From positions 1 through 18,036 of the forward strand of contig JBEGVV010000185.1 of assembly GCA_041178225.1 (NCBI GenBank): a stretch of DNA of 18,036 nt. Direction: 5' to 3'. The notes below the pieces were generated by a model. The model had not been told where the DNA came from. It searched no databases and saw nothing but the letters and a program-made list of their open reading frames with translations. Both the position numbers and the translations under genes were made by a program. Shown here in pieces: positions 7,366-16,008 of the stretch; positions within the stretch are counted from its first letter, which is position 1; every line of letters starts with the position of its first letter. The DNA is from CAIOSQ01 sp041178225 (GTDB lineage Bacteria > Pseudomonadota > Alphaproteobacteria > CACIAM-22H2).

Positions 7366-9929
7366 GCCACCACGTTGACGATGCGGTTCGGCACGACGAT
7401 GACCTTGCGCGGCGGCTTGCCGGCCATGGCGGCGGCGACGTTCGGCTGGGCGAGCGCGACCTCGCGCGCCTGGGCCTCGGGCGCGTCGCGCGGCAGGTCG
7501 ATCGTCGCGCGCAGCTTGCCGTTGACCTGCACCGCGACCTTGACCGTCCCGTCGACCAGCAGCGCGGGATCGGCCTCGGGCCAGGCGCGCTCGCAGAGCA
7601 GGCCCTTGCCTCCCAGCGCCACCCACATCTCCTCGGCGAGGTGCGGGCACATGGGTGCCACGAGGTGGCAGAGCGCGCGCAGGCCCTCGCCAAGGACCCA
7701 GGCCTCGCCCTCGCCCTTGCCGTCGAGCGCCTCGAGCGCGTTGGAGAGCGTGCGCACCTGCGCGACGGCGACGTTGAAGCGCAGCGCCTCGACCTGCTCG
7801 GTCACCGCGGCGATGGCCTTGTGCGTCGCGCGCCGCGCGGCCTCGGCCACCGGCGAGAGCGTCGCGGGGCGGGGCGCATCGGGCGGCGGCAGCGCGACGG
7901 GCGGCTCGCTTGCCAGGCGGTACAGGCGGTTGACGTAGCGCCACGCGCCCTCGACGCCGGATTCCGTCCACTCGAGGTCGCGCTCGGGCGGCGAATCGGA
8001 GAGCATGAAGAGCCGCGCCGTGTCCGCGCCGTAGCTGGCGATGATCTCCGCCGGCGGCACGACGTTCTTCTTCGACTTCGACATGATCTCGCTGCGGCCG
8101 ACGACGACCTTCGCGCCGGTCGTCGCGTGGACGGCGGTGCCGTCCGCGTTCTTGCGGACCTCCTCGGGGTAGAGCCACGAGCCGTCCTGCGCCTTGTAGC
8201 TCTCGTGCAGGACCATGCCCTGCGTGAACAGCCCCGCGAAGGGCTCGTCGAGCTTCACGTGGCCCGAGGCGCGCATGGCGCGGGTGAAGAAGCGCGAATA
8301 GAGCAGGTGCAGGATCGCGTGCTCGACGCCGCCGATGTACTGGTCGACGGGAAGCCAGCGATCGACCGCCGCCTTGTCGACCGGCGCGCCGGCGCGCGGG
8401 CTGCAGAAGCGCGCGTAGTACCAGGACGAATCGACGAAGGTGTCGAAGGTGTCGGTCTCGCGCCGCGCGGGCTTGCCGCAGGACGGGCAGGCGACGTGCT
8501 TCCAGGTGGGATGGTGGTCGAGCGGGTTGCCCGGGCGCTCGAAGCTGACGTCGTCGGGCAGCCTGACCGGCAGGTCGGCCTCGGGCACCGGCACGGTGCC
8601 GCAGCTCGCGCAATGGATGACCGGGATCGGGCAGCCCCAGTAGCGCTGGCGGCTGACCAGCCAGTCGCGCAGGCGATACTGCGTCGTACCGCGCCCGGCG
8701 CCGAGCTCCTCCAGCCGCGCGATCACGCGGGCCTTCGCCGCCGGCACGTCGAGCCCGTCGAGGAACTGCGAGTTCACCAGCGTGCCGTCGCCGACATAGG
8801 CGGTGTCGCCGACCTTGAAGCTCGCCGCGTCCTGGTCGTGCGGCTTCACCACCTCGATCACCGGCAGGCCGTACTTGCGCACGAAGTCGAGGTCGCGCTG
8901 GTCATGCGCCGGGCAGCCGAAGATGGCGCCCGTGCCGTAGTCCATGAGGATGAAGTTGGCGATCCAGACCGGCACCATGCGCCCGGGCTGCAGCGGATGC
9001 TCGGCGACGAGGCCGGTGTCGTGGCCGATCTTCTCGGCCGCCTCGATCGCGGCCTCCGACGTGCCGGCGCGATCGCATTCCGCGACGAAGGCCGCGACCC
9101 TGGGATCCTTCGCGGCGAGCTCGTCGACCATCGGGTGATGCGGCGAGAGCGCGACGAAGGAGGCGCCGAAGAGCGTGTCGGGGCGCGTCGTGAAGATCTC
9201 GAGCTTCCTGTCGCGGCCCGCGATCCGCCACTCGACATAGGCGCCCTGCGACTTGCCGATCCAGTTCTCCTGCATGAGCCGGACCTTCTCGGGCCAGCGC
9301 GAGAGCCCGTCGAGCGCGGCGCGCAGGTCGTCGGCCGCGGCGGTGATCCTGAGGAACCACTGCGCGAGCTTGCGCTTCTCCACCGGCGCGCCGGAGCGCC
9401 AGCCCTTGCCGTCGATCACCTGCTCGTTGGCGAGCACGGTCTGGTCGACGGGATCCCAGTTGACGAAGGCCTCCTTGCGATGGACGAGGCCGGCCTTCAT
9501 GAAGTCCAGGAACAGCTTCTGCTGGTGCTGGTAGTAGCCGGGGTGGCAGGTCGCGATCTCGCGCTTCCAGTCGAGGCTGAGGCCCATGCTCTTCAGCTCG
9601 CGGCGCATCGTCGCGATGTTGTCGTAGGTCCATTTCGCGGGGTGGATGCGGTTCTGGCGCGCGGCGTTCTCCGCCGGCAGGCCAAAGGCGTCCCAGCCCA
9701 TCGGGTGCATGACCTCGAAGCCGCGCGCGCGCTTGTAGCGGGCGACCACGTCGCCCAGCGTGTAGTTGCGCACGTGGCCCATGTGGATGCGCCCCGACGG
9801 GTAGGGGAACATCTCGAGCACGTAGTACTTGGGCTTCGTGCCGCCGCTGTCCGCCGCGGAGAAGCAATCCGCCGCCTCCCAGGCGGCCTGCCACTTCGCC
9901 TCGGATTCCTTCACGTTGTAGCGCGCCAT
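7362..9929 (-). CDS. leuS: Leucyl-tRNA synthetase
   Basis: An 855-residue class Ia aminoacyl-tRNA synthetase that charges tRNA-Leu and edits misactivated amino acids. FPYPSGRIHMGHVRNY (41-56) holds the HIGH motif as HMGH. The CP1 editing domain is recognised by FTTRPDTLFGASF and GAIFGCPAHDQRDLDFVRKY. A zinc-ribbon-like part shows CASCG and CPSCG. The catalytic loop reads SEIMSKSKKN, so the first Lys of KMSKS is Ile615 (codon ATC at 8087-8085) while K618 is kept. The C-terminal tRNA-binding part ends PRKVIVVPNRIVNVVA. The ATG at 9929 gives the standard MARYNVKESEAKWQ start; an in-frame ATG at 9989 would add 20 unlike residues. It heads the six-gene run that includes holA. Confidence 0.96.
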   Translation of the reverse strand: MARYNVKESEAKWQAAWEAADCFSAADSGGTKPKYYVLEMFPYPSGRIHMGHVRNYTLGDVVARYKRARGFEVMHPMGWDAFGLPAENAARQNRIHPAKWTYDNIATMRRELKSMGLSLDWKREIATCHPGYYQHQQKLFLDFMKAGLVHRKEAFVNWDPVDQTVLANEQVIDGKGWRSGAPVEKRKLAQWFLRITAAADDLRAALDGLSRWPEKVRLMQENWIGKSQGAYVEWRIAGRDRKLEIFTTRPDTLFGASFVALSPHHPMVDELAAKDPRVAAFVAECDRAGTSEAAIEAAEKIGHDTGLVAEHPLQPGRMVPVWIANFILMDYGTGAIFGCPAHDQRDLDFVRKYGLPVIEVVKPHDQDAASFKVGDTAYVGDGTLVNSQFLDGLDVPAAKARVIARLEELGAGRGTTQYRLRDWLVSRQRYWGCPIPVIHCASCGTVPVPEADLPVRLPDDVSFERPGNPLDHHPTWKHVACPSCGKPARRETDTFDTFVDSSWYYARFCSPRAGAPVDKAAVDRWLPVDQYIGGVEHAILHLLYSRFFTRAMRASGHVKLDEPFAGLFTQGMVLHESYKAQDGSWLYPEEVRKNADGTAVHATTGAKVVVGRSEIMSKSKKNVVPPAEIIASYGADTARLFMLSDSPPERDLEWTESGVEGAWRYVNRLYRLASEPPVALPPPDAPRPATLSPVAEAARRATHKAIAAVTEQVEALRFNVAVAQVRTLSNALEALDGKGEGEAWVLGEGLRALCHLVAPMCPHLAEEMWVALGGKGLLCERAWPEADPALLVDGTVKVAVQVNGKLRATIDLPRDAPEAQAREVALAQPNVAAAMAGKPPRKVIVVPNRIVNVVA

Positions 9930-9967
9930 CGTCGTTTCCGTGCTGTCTGGACCGGCGCAAGCTTTAG

Positions 9968-10005
9968 GCCAAAGCCCCGGCCTTGGCAAAGCGCCCGCGC
10001 GGGCG
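9968..10005 (-). terminator. Hairpins between the sugar-transport operon and leuS
   Basis: Right after the ATPase stop the minus strand reads a perfect 14-base palindrome, CGCCCGCGCGGGCG (10005-9992), followed by CTTTG. A second stem, GCCAAGG-CCGGGG-CTTTGGC (9987-9968, one G.T pair), follows. Neither has a long T-run. They lie in the 76-base gap between two unrelated operons, so termination or attenuation ahead of leuS is the likely role. The leuS promoter must lie in the same gap or further upstream; I see no convincing hexamers. Confidence 0.45.
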
Positions 10006-10779
10006 TCAGGCCGCCTCGCCGGTGAGGATCATGCGCGAGAGGTCGCGCGGGGAAAGCCCGGTGGACGGGCGCGCGGCGACCTGGCGGCCCTGCTTGAGGA
10101 CGAGCACGTCGCTCGCGACCTCGAGCACGTGGTCCATGTTGTGGCAGACGAGCAGGACGCCGACGCCGGAGGCGGCGAGGTTGCGCACCAGCGCGAGCAC
10201 GCGCGCGGTCTCGCGCACGCCCAGCGCCGCCGTCGGCTCGTCCATCACGACCACCCGCGCGCTCCAGCGCAGCGCGCGCGCGATCGCGACGGCCTGGCGC
10301 TGGCCGCCCGAGAGCTCCGCCACGCGCGCGTCGGGGCCGGGCATGTCGATGCCGAGCCGCGCGAGGTATTCCGCCGCGCGCGCGCGCATCGACGCGCGGT
10401 CGAGCAGGCCGAGCGGCCCGCCGCGCACCAGCTCGGCGCCCATGAACACGTTCTCCGCGATGGTCAGGCGCGGCGCCAGCGCGAGGTCCTGGTAGATGGC
10501 CGCGATGCCGCGGGAGAGCGCGTCGCGCGGGCCGGCGAAGCGCGCCTCCACGCCGTCCACCAGGACCGCGCCGGAGCTCGGCGGCTGCGCGCCGGCGACC
10601 ACCTTCATCAGCGAGGACTTGCCCGCGCCGTTGTCGCCGCACACGCCCACCACCTGGCCCGGGCGCAACGCCAGAGACACGCCGTCGATGGCGCGCAGCG
10701 CGCCATAGGCGACGACGACGTCGCGCAACGCCAGGACGGGCGGGGGCGGCGCGCCGCCGCCCGCCGCCTCCGCGCTCAC
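10006..10779 (-). CDS. Sugar ABC transporter ATP-binding protein (single-domain, FrcA-like)
   Basis: A 257-residue ATPase. Walker A is GDNGAGKS (48-55), the Q-loop Gln is at 97, the ABC signature LSGGQ is at 156-160, Walker B VVVMDEPTA begins at 176, and the H-loop His is 213 in VCHNMDH. It energises uptake through the permease two genes upstream. It has a single ABC domain; most ribose/xylose-type (CUT2) systems use a fused double-domain ATPase of about 500 residues, so it should act as a homodimer, as proposed for FrcA-type proteins. The start is a GTG at 10779 overlapping the binding-protein stop (GTGA), which also fits the length. It is the last gene of the operon, followed by hairpins before leuS. 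Confidence 0.9.
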   Translation of the reverse strand: MSAEAAGGGAPPPPVLALRDVVVAYGALRAIDGVSLALRPGQVVGVCGDNGAGKSSLMKVVAGAQPPSSGAVLVDGVEARFAGPRDALSRGIAAIYQDLALAPRLTIAENVFMGAELVRGGPLGLLDRASMRARAAEYLARLGIDMPGPDARVAELSGGQRQAVAIARALRWSARVVVMDEPTAALGVRETARVLALVRNLAASGVGVLLVCHNMDHVLEVASDVLVLKQGRQVAARPSTGLSPRDLSRMILTGEAA

Positions 10780-11750
10780 CAGGGCCACGCGCCCTCGGCG
10801 GGCACGTTGGTCTCGTCGACCAGCACGGTCGGCACGAGCATGCGCGCGCCGGCCACGAACTTCGCCTTGGGCTGCTTCTGCACGACGATGCGGTCGACGA
10901 GGTCGACCGCGCGCTGGCCCATCGTCTCGAAGGGGATGGCGACCGTCGCGGCGACCAGGCTCTTCGGGTCGCGGATGCGGCGGAACGTCTCCTGCCCGCC
11001 ATCGACGCCGGTGACCAGCATCTCGCCCTTGCGGGCGCCGCGGCCCTGCAGGATGTCGTCGATGATGAAGGCCTGGCCGTCGAAGGCCGTCCACACCGCG
11101 CGGAACTGGCCCTGGTGGCGCAGCGTCAGCGTCTCCATGCCCTGGCGCACGTCCTCCTGCCAGCCCTGGGGCCTGGCCATGACGTGCTGGCCGAGCAGCT
11201 TCACGCCCGTGTTCTCGGACAGGACGGCGTCGAAGACCTTGCCGCGCGCGCGCGTCGAGACGTTCTGCTCGTAGCGCTGCGCGAGGATCCCGCCCTCGTA
11301 GTTCATGCGCGCCAGCAGGTAGTTGGTGATCTGCGCGCCGGCGGCGAAGTCGTCGACCGAGATGTCGAGCAGCGTGTGCGGCGAGGTGTTCGCCATCACG
11401 GTGACGACGGGGATGCCCTTGGCCTTCGCGGCGGCGAGCTGGCTCTCCGCCTCGGCGACGCGGCCCATGCACATCACGATCGCCCCGACGCCGGCCTGCA
11501 CGAGGTTGTCGACCTGCCCGACATGCTCGGCCGCGCTGCCGCGCGAGTTGAGCAGCGTCACCTGCCAGCCGCGCTTCCTCGCCTCCGCCTCCGCCGCGTT
11601 GGCGGCGCGGGCATGCGTCTCCGACGACATCTGGAAGGCGACGACGCCGAGCCTGAACGGCGACTGCGCCGAGGCGCCGCCCGCGGCGGCGATCGCGGTG
11701 GCCGCGGCGGCGCCGCGCAGCGTGGCCCTGCGGCCGAAGGCGATGGTCAT
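10776..11750 (-). CDS. Periplasmic sugar-binding protein of ABC transporter
   Basis: A 324-residue protein of the Peripla_BP_4 (RbsB-like) family. The N-terminus, MTIAFGRRATLRGAAAATA.., has a twin-arginine motif and an Ala-rich stretch ending ASA-Q, so export is probably by Tat with cleavage near residue 28. The mature part starts FRLGVVAFQMSSETHARAAN, and family blocks include WQVTLLNSRGSAAEHVGQVD, NLVQAGVGAIVMCMG and MLVTGVDGGQETFRRI. It captures the sugar and delivers it to the permease encoded 50 bases upstream. A Shine-Dalgarno AGGAG lies nine bases before the ATG. The sugar cannot be told from the sequence. Confidence 0.88.
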   Translation of the reverse strand: MTIAFGRRATLRGAAAATAIAAAGGASAQSPFRLGVVAFQMSSETHARAANAAEAEARKRGWQVTLLNSRGSAAEHVGQVDNLVQAGVGAIVMCMGRVAEAESQLAAAKAKGIPVVTVMANTSPHTLLDISVDDFAAGAQITNYLLARMNYEGGILAQRYEQNVSTRARGKVFDAVLSENTGVKLLGQHVMARPQGWQEDVRQGMETLTLRHQGQFRAVWTAFDGQAFIIDDILQGRGARKGEMLVTGVDGGQETFRRIRDPKSLVAATVAIPFETMGQRAVDLVDRIVVQKQPKAKFVAGARMLVPTVLVDETNVPAEGAWPW

Positions 11751-11800
11751 GGTCCTTGTCTCCTCGTTCCCGTTGGTCGTCGTTGCGATGGTCCGGCGGC

Positions 11801-12763
11801 CTATTTGTGCAGGCCGAAGGCGGCCCGCCTCAGGCGCGAGGCGGAGAGCCCGACCGACGCGAGGATGATCGCGCCGAGCACGATGTCCTGCACGTAGTAT
11901 TCGGCGCCGAGCAGCACGAGCCCGTTGGTCAGGCAGCCGATCATCATCACGCCGACCAGCGTGCCCGGCACGTTGGGCCGGCCCGGCTCGATCGTCGTCA
12001 TGCCGATCAGCACCGCGGCGATGGCGCGCATCAGGAAGTCGTAGGCGATGGTCGGCGCGGCGGTGCCGAGCGCGCCCACCAGCACGACCGCGGTCAGGCC
12101 CGCGAGCGCGCCGGAGAGCAGCAGGCCGAGGCGCTTCATCGCGGCGACGTCGATGCCCGCGAGGCGCGCCGCGTCCTCGGCCTCGCCCGTCGCGACCATG
12201 TGCGCGCCAAGCCGCGTGCCGCGCACCACGAAATGCGCGAGGAGCACGACCGTCGCCATCCACAGCACCAGCACGGGCACGCCCGCGACCACGCCGCGGC
12301 CCAGCGCGAGGATCGCCTCGGGCGGCCGCTTCACGTAGGCGATGCCGCCGGTGATCAGGAAGGCCGCGCCATTCGCGATCGTCCCGGTGGCCAGGGTCGC
12401 GATGAGCGAGGGGATGCGCAGGCGCGTCACCGCGAGCCCGTTGGCCGCGCCGATGGCGAGACCGACGGCGAGGGGCGCGGCGACCGCGATCCATGGCGCC
12501 ATGCCGCGGTCGAGCAGCGCGCCCATGCAGACGGCGGCGAGGCTGCAGGCATTGGCGAAGGACAGGTCGAGCTCCGCCACCACGAGGGCGAGGGTGAACC
12601 CGGTCGCGAGGATCGCGAGGAAGCTCGCCTGGCGCAGGATGTTGAGCAGGTTCGCGGAGGCGAGGAAGTTCGGCGCGCTCGCGGCGAAGGCGACGAAGAG
12701 CACGACCAGCGCGATGCAGGTCCCCCAGGTGCCTATGAATCCGTCGCCCCGCCGCCGCGCCAT
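11801..12763 (-). CDS. Sugar ABC transporter permease (RbsC/FrcC type)
   Basis: A 320-residue inner-membrane protein of the BPD_transp_2 family. About eight to ten hydrophobic segments run from residue 9 (FIGTWGTCIALVVLFVAFA) to the C-terminus. The block LALVVAELDLSFANACSLAA corresponds to the GGIDLSVGS region of RbsC, and NVPGTLVGVMMIGCLTNGLV to the conserved late segment of the family. It forms the membrane channel for the binding protein and ATPase encoded downstream. The ATG at 12763 is preceded by a GGGGGG tract. The kinase gene lies 68 bases upstream and the binding protein 50 bases downstream, so one transcript is likely. Confidence 0.9.
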   Translation of the reverse strand: MARRRGDGFIGTWGTCIALVVLFVAFAASAPNFLASANLLNILRQASFLAILATGFTLALVVAELDLSFANACSLAAVCMGALLDRGMAPWIAVAAPLAVGLAIGAANGLAVTRLRIPSLIATLATGTIANGAAFLITGGIAYVKRPPEAILALGRGVVAGVPVLVLWMATVVLLAHFVVRGTRLGAHMVATGEAEDAARLAGIDVAAMKRLGLLLSGALAGLTAVVLVGALGTAAPTIAYDFLMRAIAAVLIGMTTIEPGRPNVPGTLVGVMMIGCLTNGLVLLGAEYYVQDIVLGAIILASVGLSASRLRRAAFGLHK

Positions 12764-12831
12764 GTTCCCCCCGCACGCACGCGCATCTTGCCCTTGCTCC
12801 CGCCCGCGCCGCCAGAGCCCGGCGGCGGCAT

Positions 12832-14244
12832 TCAGCGCGCGCCCGCCCCGGGCAGCGCCGCGAGGAAGCGCGCATGGCGGGCATCCATCGCGGCGCGCAG
12901 CCCCGGCCTTGGCCGGAAGATGTCGTGGGCGGGCGCGGGCGGGGAACCGCCGGCGAGCAGCAGCGCGCCGCGCAGTCCCGGCTCGGCGAGGGCGGGGCGC
13001 CGCAGCGGCATGCCCCAGGCGTCGGCCTTGACCTGGCACCAGAGGTCGCTGGCGCCACCGCCCGCGGCGATCACGGCCGCGGGGCGCGACCCGCAGGCCG
13101 CGAAGCCGCGCTCCAGCACGACGCGGTCGTGGAAGGCGACCCCCTCCATCACCGCGCGCGCCATCGCCCCGCGCGTGGTGCCGCGCCCGAGGCCGAGGAA
13201 GCCGGCGCGCAGGGCGGGGTTCCAGAACGGCACGCGCTCGCCGTCGGGATAGGGCAGGAAGACCGGGACGTCGCCCGCCGGGTCGCTCGTCGCGGCCTCG
13301 GCGGCGATCTCGGCCACGCTCGCGCCCGCGAGGCGGGCGAACCACTCGAGGCAGGCCCCGCCCGCCTGGCTCGGGCCACCGAGATGGAAGAGCCCCTCGT
13401 CCCAGGCGACGCAGAGCAGGCCCGGCGCCTCGGCGGCGCGTGGCAGCATCAGCCCGTTCACCTCCGTCGTGCCCGAGAGGTTGTAGGCGGCGCCCTCCTG
13501 GTGGACGCCGAGGCCCAGCGTGGCGGCCCAGGTGTCCATCGCGCCCACGGCGACCCGCGCCCCGGCGAGCGACGCGAGCGCGCCCGGCAGGCCCGCCCGC
13601 ACATGGCCGAGCATGTCGGAGGGCGCGCGCAGCGGCGCGAAGAGGCGGGGATCGATGCCCGCGGCGGCGAAGCGCGCGTCGAGGTATCCGCGCGTCGCGC
13701 CGACCAGCGGCGCGTTGGAGGCGGGATCCGCCGCGGCGACCCCGGTCAGGCGGAAATTGAGGAAGTCCTTGGGCTGCAGCACCAGCGCCATGCGCGCGAA
13801 CACCGCGGGCTCGTGGCGGCGGATCCAGTCCAGCCGCGCCAGCGGCGAGAAGGCCGTGACCACGCCCTGCCCGCCGAGGCGGGCGTCGATGCGCGCCGCC
13901 TCCTCGACCGCGCGCGCGTCGCGGAAGGTCATCGCCGGGCGCAGCACGACCCCGGACGCGTCGAGATGGACCTCGCTGCGGGTGAAGGCCGCTATCGCGA
14001 CCGCGGCGACGCGCGGCCGGCCCGCGGCGGCCAGCGCCTCGCCCGCCAGCGCCTCGAGGCCCTCGAACCAGTCGTCGGCGTCCGCCTCGGCGCCGAGCCG
14101 CAGCGCGGCGGAGGCCGCGCCGAGCGCCGCGCCGTCCCGCGCGAACACCGCCACGCGCATCGAGCTCGCGCCGAGATCGACGCCGAGGAACGCAGCCTCC
14201 GGTCCGGTCCGTGGCGGACCGACTTGCCTCGCAGCGTTGCTCAT
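12832..14244 (-). CDS. FGGY-family carbohydrate kinase (xylulokinase-like)
   Basis: A 470-residue protein, close to the usual FGGY length (about 480-500). It phosphorylates a sugar or polyol with ATP. AFLGVDLGASSMRVAVF (18-34) is the N-terminal phosphate-1 loop. LDWIRRHEPAVFARMALVLQ and PKDFLNFRLTG (138-168) is the typical mid segment. VAVGAMDTWAATLGLG (231-246) carries D237, the predicted catalytic base. FLPYPDGERVPFWNPALRAG (329-348) and the glycine block AAGGGASDLW (393-402) of the ATP site are also present. The first gene of the operon, so the imported sugar is probably phosphorylated on entry. Xylulose, ribulose and pentitol kinases all share these blocks; I cannot choose. No dehydrogenase, isomerase or regulator gene is adjacent in the window. 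Confidence 0.87.
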   Translation of the reverse strand: MSNAARQVGPPRTGPEAAFLGVDLGASSMRVAVFARDGAALGAASAALRLGAEADADDWFEGLEALAGEALAAAGRPRVAAVAIAAFTRSEVHLDASGVVLRPAMTFRDARAVEEAARIDARLGGQGVVTAFSPLARLDWIRRHEPAVFARMALVLQPKDFLNFRLTGVAAADPASNAPLVGATRGYLDARFAAAGIDPRLFAPLRAPSDMLGHVRAGLPGALASLAGARVAVGAMDTWAATLGLGVHQEGAAYNLSGTTEVNGLMLPRAAEAPGLLCVAWDEGLFHLGGPSQAGGACLEWFARLAGASVAEIAAEAATSDPAGDVPVFLPYPDGERVPFWNPALRAGFLGLGRGTTRGAMARAVMEGVAFHDRVVLERGFAACGSRPAAVIAAGGGASDLWCQVKADAWGMPLRRPALAEPGLRGALLLAGGSPPAPAHDIFRPRPGLRAAMDARHARFLAALPGAGAR

Positions 14245-14348
14245 CCTCGGCGCATCCTAGGGCCGCGATCCCGGAAGCGCTGCCGAGGCGGCGGGCCGGG
14301 CATCCGGGCGTTCATGATTCGTAAGCATAGGGGACCTAGGCTGCCGCC
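14245..14348. promoter_or_regulatory. Divergent intergenic region, kinase operon / transglycosylase gene
   Basis: The only divergent gap in the window, 104 bases, so it should hold promoters for the sugar operon (minus) and the envelope genes (plus). It is locally richer in A/T around 14311-14330 (TTCATGATTCGTAAGCATAG). On the minus strand a TATGCT (14326-14321) lies about 20 bases below a TTGTCA (14357-14352), a spacing longer than optimal. A CCGG-GCAT-CCGG inverted repeat is also present. I see no clear operator. Confidence 0.3.
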
Positions 14349-15197
14349 ATGACAAGCATTCGACCGGTAGGCCCAAAGGCCACTCCCGAGGTCCGCGACG
14401 CGATCCAGGTCGCGGCACGCCGGACGGGTGTCTCCTTCGATTTCCTGGTCAAGCAGGCGGAGACCGAGAGCGGCTTCGACCCGAGGGCGAAGGCCTCGAC
14501 CTCGTCGGCCACCGGCCTCTACCAGTTCCTCGAGGGGACATGGCTTTCCATGGTGCGCCAGCACGGCGCGCGCCACGGCATGGCGACCGAGGCCGCGGCG
14601 ATCGGGGTCGGCCCCGGTGGCGCGCCGCGCGTCGCCGATCCCGAGGCGCGTGCCCGGATCCTGGAGATGCGCAACGATCCGCGATTCGCCGCCTCGATGG
14701 CGGCCGAATACACGAAGGAGAGCCAGAACCACCTGCGCGGGACGCTCGGCCGCGAGCCTTCGGCGACGGATCTCTATTTCGCGCATTTCTTCGGGCCGCA
14801 CGGGGCAGGGCAGTTCCTTCGCGCGCGCGATGCCGACGGCTCGAGGGCGGGTGCGGATCTCCTGCCGGAAGCGGCAGCGGCAAACCGCGCGGTCTTCTAC
14901 GCCGGCGACGGGCGTGCACGCACCATGGACGAGATCTACGCCCGGTTCGAGAAGCGCTTCGACAGCATCTCGACGCGCGGTCCCGCCGCGCCGGAGATCG
15001 TGGAGGCCGTCGCGCGGACGAGTCGCGGCGCCGAGCATTCCCCCGCCCTGCTCGCCGCCGCGCAGACCCGGATCTCCGTGCTGCAGGCACTGTCCACCAA
15101 GGGGCTGGCTCCGATCACCGTGGTGGCATTGGCCGCCCTCGAGGATCGCGAAGGCCGCACCGTCGCCGGAAGGCTTGCGCGCCGCGGCATGGTCTGA
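14349..15197 (+). CDS. SLT-domain lytic transglycosylase
   Basis: A 282-residue protein with no signal peptide. KQAETESGFDPRAKA (35-48) is the SLT catalytic helix with E40 as predicted acid; SSATGLYQFLEGTW (52-65) matches the family's GLMQxxPxTA loop; DLYFAHFFGPHGAGQFL is the later conserved segment. These enzymes cut the glycan strands of peptidoglycan to form 1,6-anhydro ends. Lack of an obvious signal peptide is shared by some alphaproteobacterial and phage-derived relatives, so the export route is unclear. The next gene on the same strand starts 52 bases on. A flagellar or secretion-associated role is possible but not shown. Confidence 0.82.
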   Translation: MTSIRPVGPKATPEVRDAIQVAARRTGVSFDFLVKQAETESGFDPRAKASTSSATGLYQFLEGTWLSMVRQHGARHGMATEAAAIGVGPGGAPRVADPEARARILEMRNDPRFAASMAAEYTKESQNHLRGTLGREPSATDLYFAHFFGPHGAGQFLRARDADGSRAGADLLPEAAAANRAVFYAGDGRARTMDEIYARFEKRFDSISTRGPAAPEIVEAVARTSRGAEHSPALLAAAQTRISVLQALSTKGLAPITVVALAALEDREGRTVAGRLARRGMV

Positions 15198-15249
15198 GGC
15201 CCCCGCGGGGCTTGCGGGGAGGTCCCGGCCTGCGGCAGGACTGGTCGCC

Positions 15250-15927
15250 ATGATCCGGTCCCTCGCGCGCGCCGCGTCCCAGCTTCCCGATCCGCCGCTC
15301 CGGCGACTGCTGCTCGCCTCGCTTGGGCTTGCGGCGGCGTGCTTCGTGGTCCTGCTCGCGGCTCTGTGGTTCGCGCTGCCCTGGGTCGGCGCGCTGCTGC
15401 CCGCGTCGGCGCCGCAATGGCTGCGCACGACCATCGAGTTCGTCGCCGGCGCCGGGGCGGTCGTTCTGTCGATCGTCCTGTTCCCGGGCGTCGTGATGGC
15501 GATCCAGTCCGGCCTGATGACAGACCGCATCTGCGCCGCCGTCGAGGCGCGCCACTATCCCGGCCTGCCCGCGGCGCGCAGCCAGCCCGTCGGCGAGGCG
15601 GTCGCCATGGCGCTGCGCTTCCTGGGCGCGACGATCGCGCTCAACCTGCTGGTCCTGCCCCTCTACTTCGTGCCGCTGGTCAACGTCGTCGCCTTCGCCG
15701 CGGTCAACGGCTACCTGGTTGCGCGGGAGAGCTTCGAGGCGGTGGCCCCGCGCCGGCTCGACGCGGCCGCGATGGACCGGCTCTGGCGCCTCGGGCGCGC
15801 GCGGTTCTGGGCGGCAGGCGCGGCGCTCGCGCTGGTCATGGCCATCCCGGTCCTCAACCTCGCCGGGGCGCTGCTCGCCGCCGCCGCGATGACCCATCTC
15901 GTCGAGGAGGCGCGGCGCGGCGCATAG
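15250..15927 (+). CDS. EI24-domain integral membrane protein (CysZ-like)
   Basis: A 225-residue membrane protein with hydrophobic segments at about 18-48, 62-86, 118-156 and 186-215. The block VVLSIVLFPGVVMAIQSGLM then DRICAAVEARHYPGLPAAR is typical of the EI24 (PF07264) family, which includes the sulfate-uptake protein CysZ; many alphaproteobacterial members are uncharacterised. The ATG at 15250 has AGGA nine bases upstream. It lies between the transglycosylase gene and the bactofilin, all on the plus strand. Sulfate transport cannot be assumed. Confidence 0.83.
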   Translation: MIRSLARAASQLPDPPLRRLLLASLGLAAACFVVLLAALWFALPWVGALLPASAPQWLRTTIEFVAGAGAVVLSIVLFPGVVMAIQSGLMTDRICAAVEARHYPGLPAARSQPVGEAVAMALRFLGATIALNLLVLPLYFVPLVNVVAFAAVNGYLVARESFEAVAPRRLDAAAMDRLWRLGRARFWAAGAALALVMAIPVLNLAGALLAAAAMTHLVEEARRGA

Positions 15928-15996
15928 CGCGCGACGCGGGGCGATTTCGCATTGCCCGCGCGCGGCCGCTTCGCCACATTGGCCCACCGCTTCCCC

Positions 15997-16001
15997 AGGA
16001 G
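15997..16001 (+). promoter_or_regulatory. Shine-Dalgarno of the bactofilin gene
   Basis: AGGAG seven bases before the ATG at 16009. It selects this start over an in-frame ATG at 15952, which lacks such a site and would add residues unlike the family. Confidence 0.75.
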
Positions 16002-16008
16002 AATCCAC

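Noticed and set aside
7641..10025. Long plus-strand open frame opposite leuS
   Set aside because: Shadow of the LeuRS gene; low-complexity His/Arg/Ala sequence without motifs or a ribosome-binding site.
11756..14352. Two long overlapping plus-strand open frames opposite the permease and kinase
   Set aside because: Antisense shadows; the opposite strand codes recognisable FGGY and BPD_transp_2 proteins.
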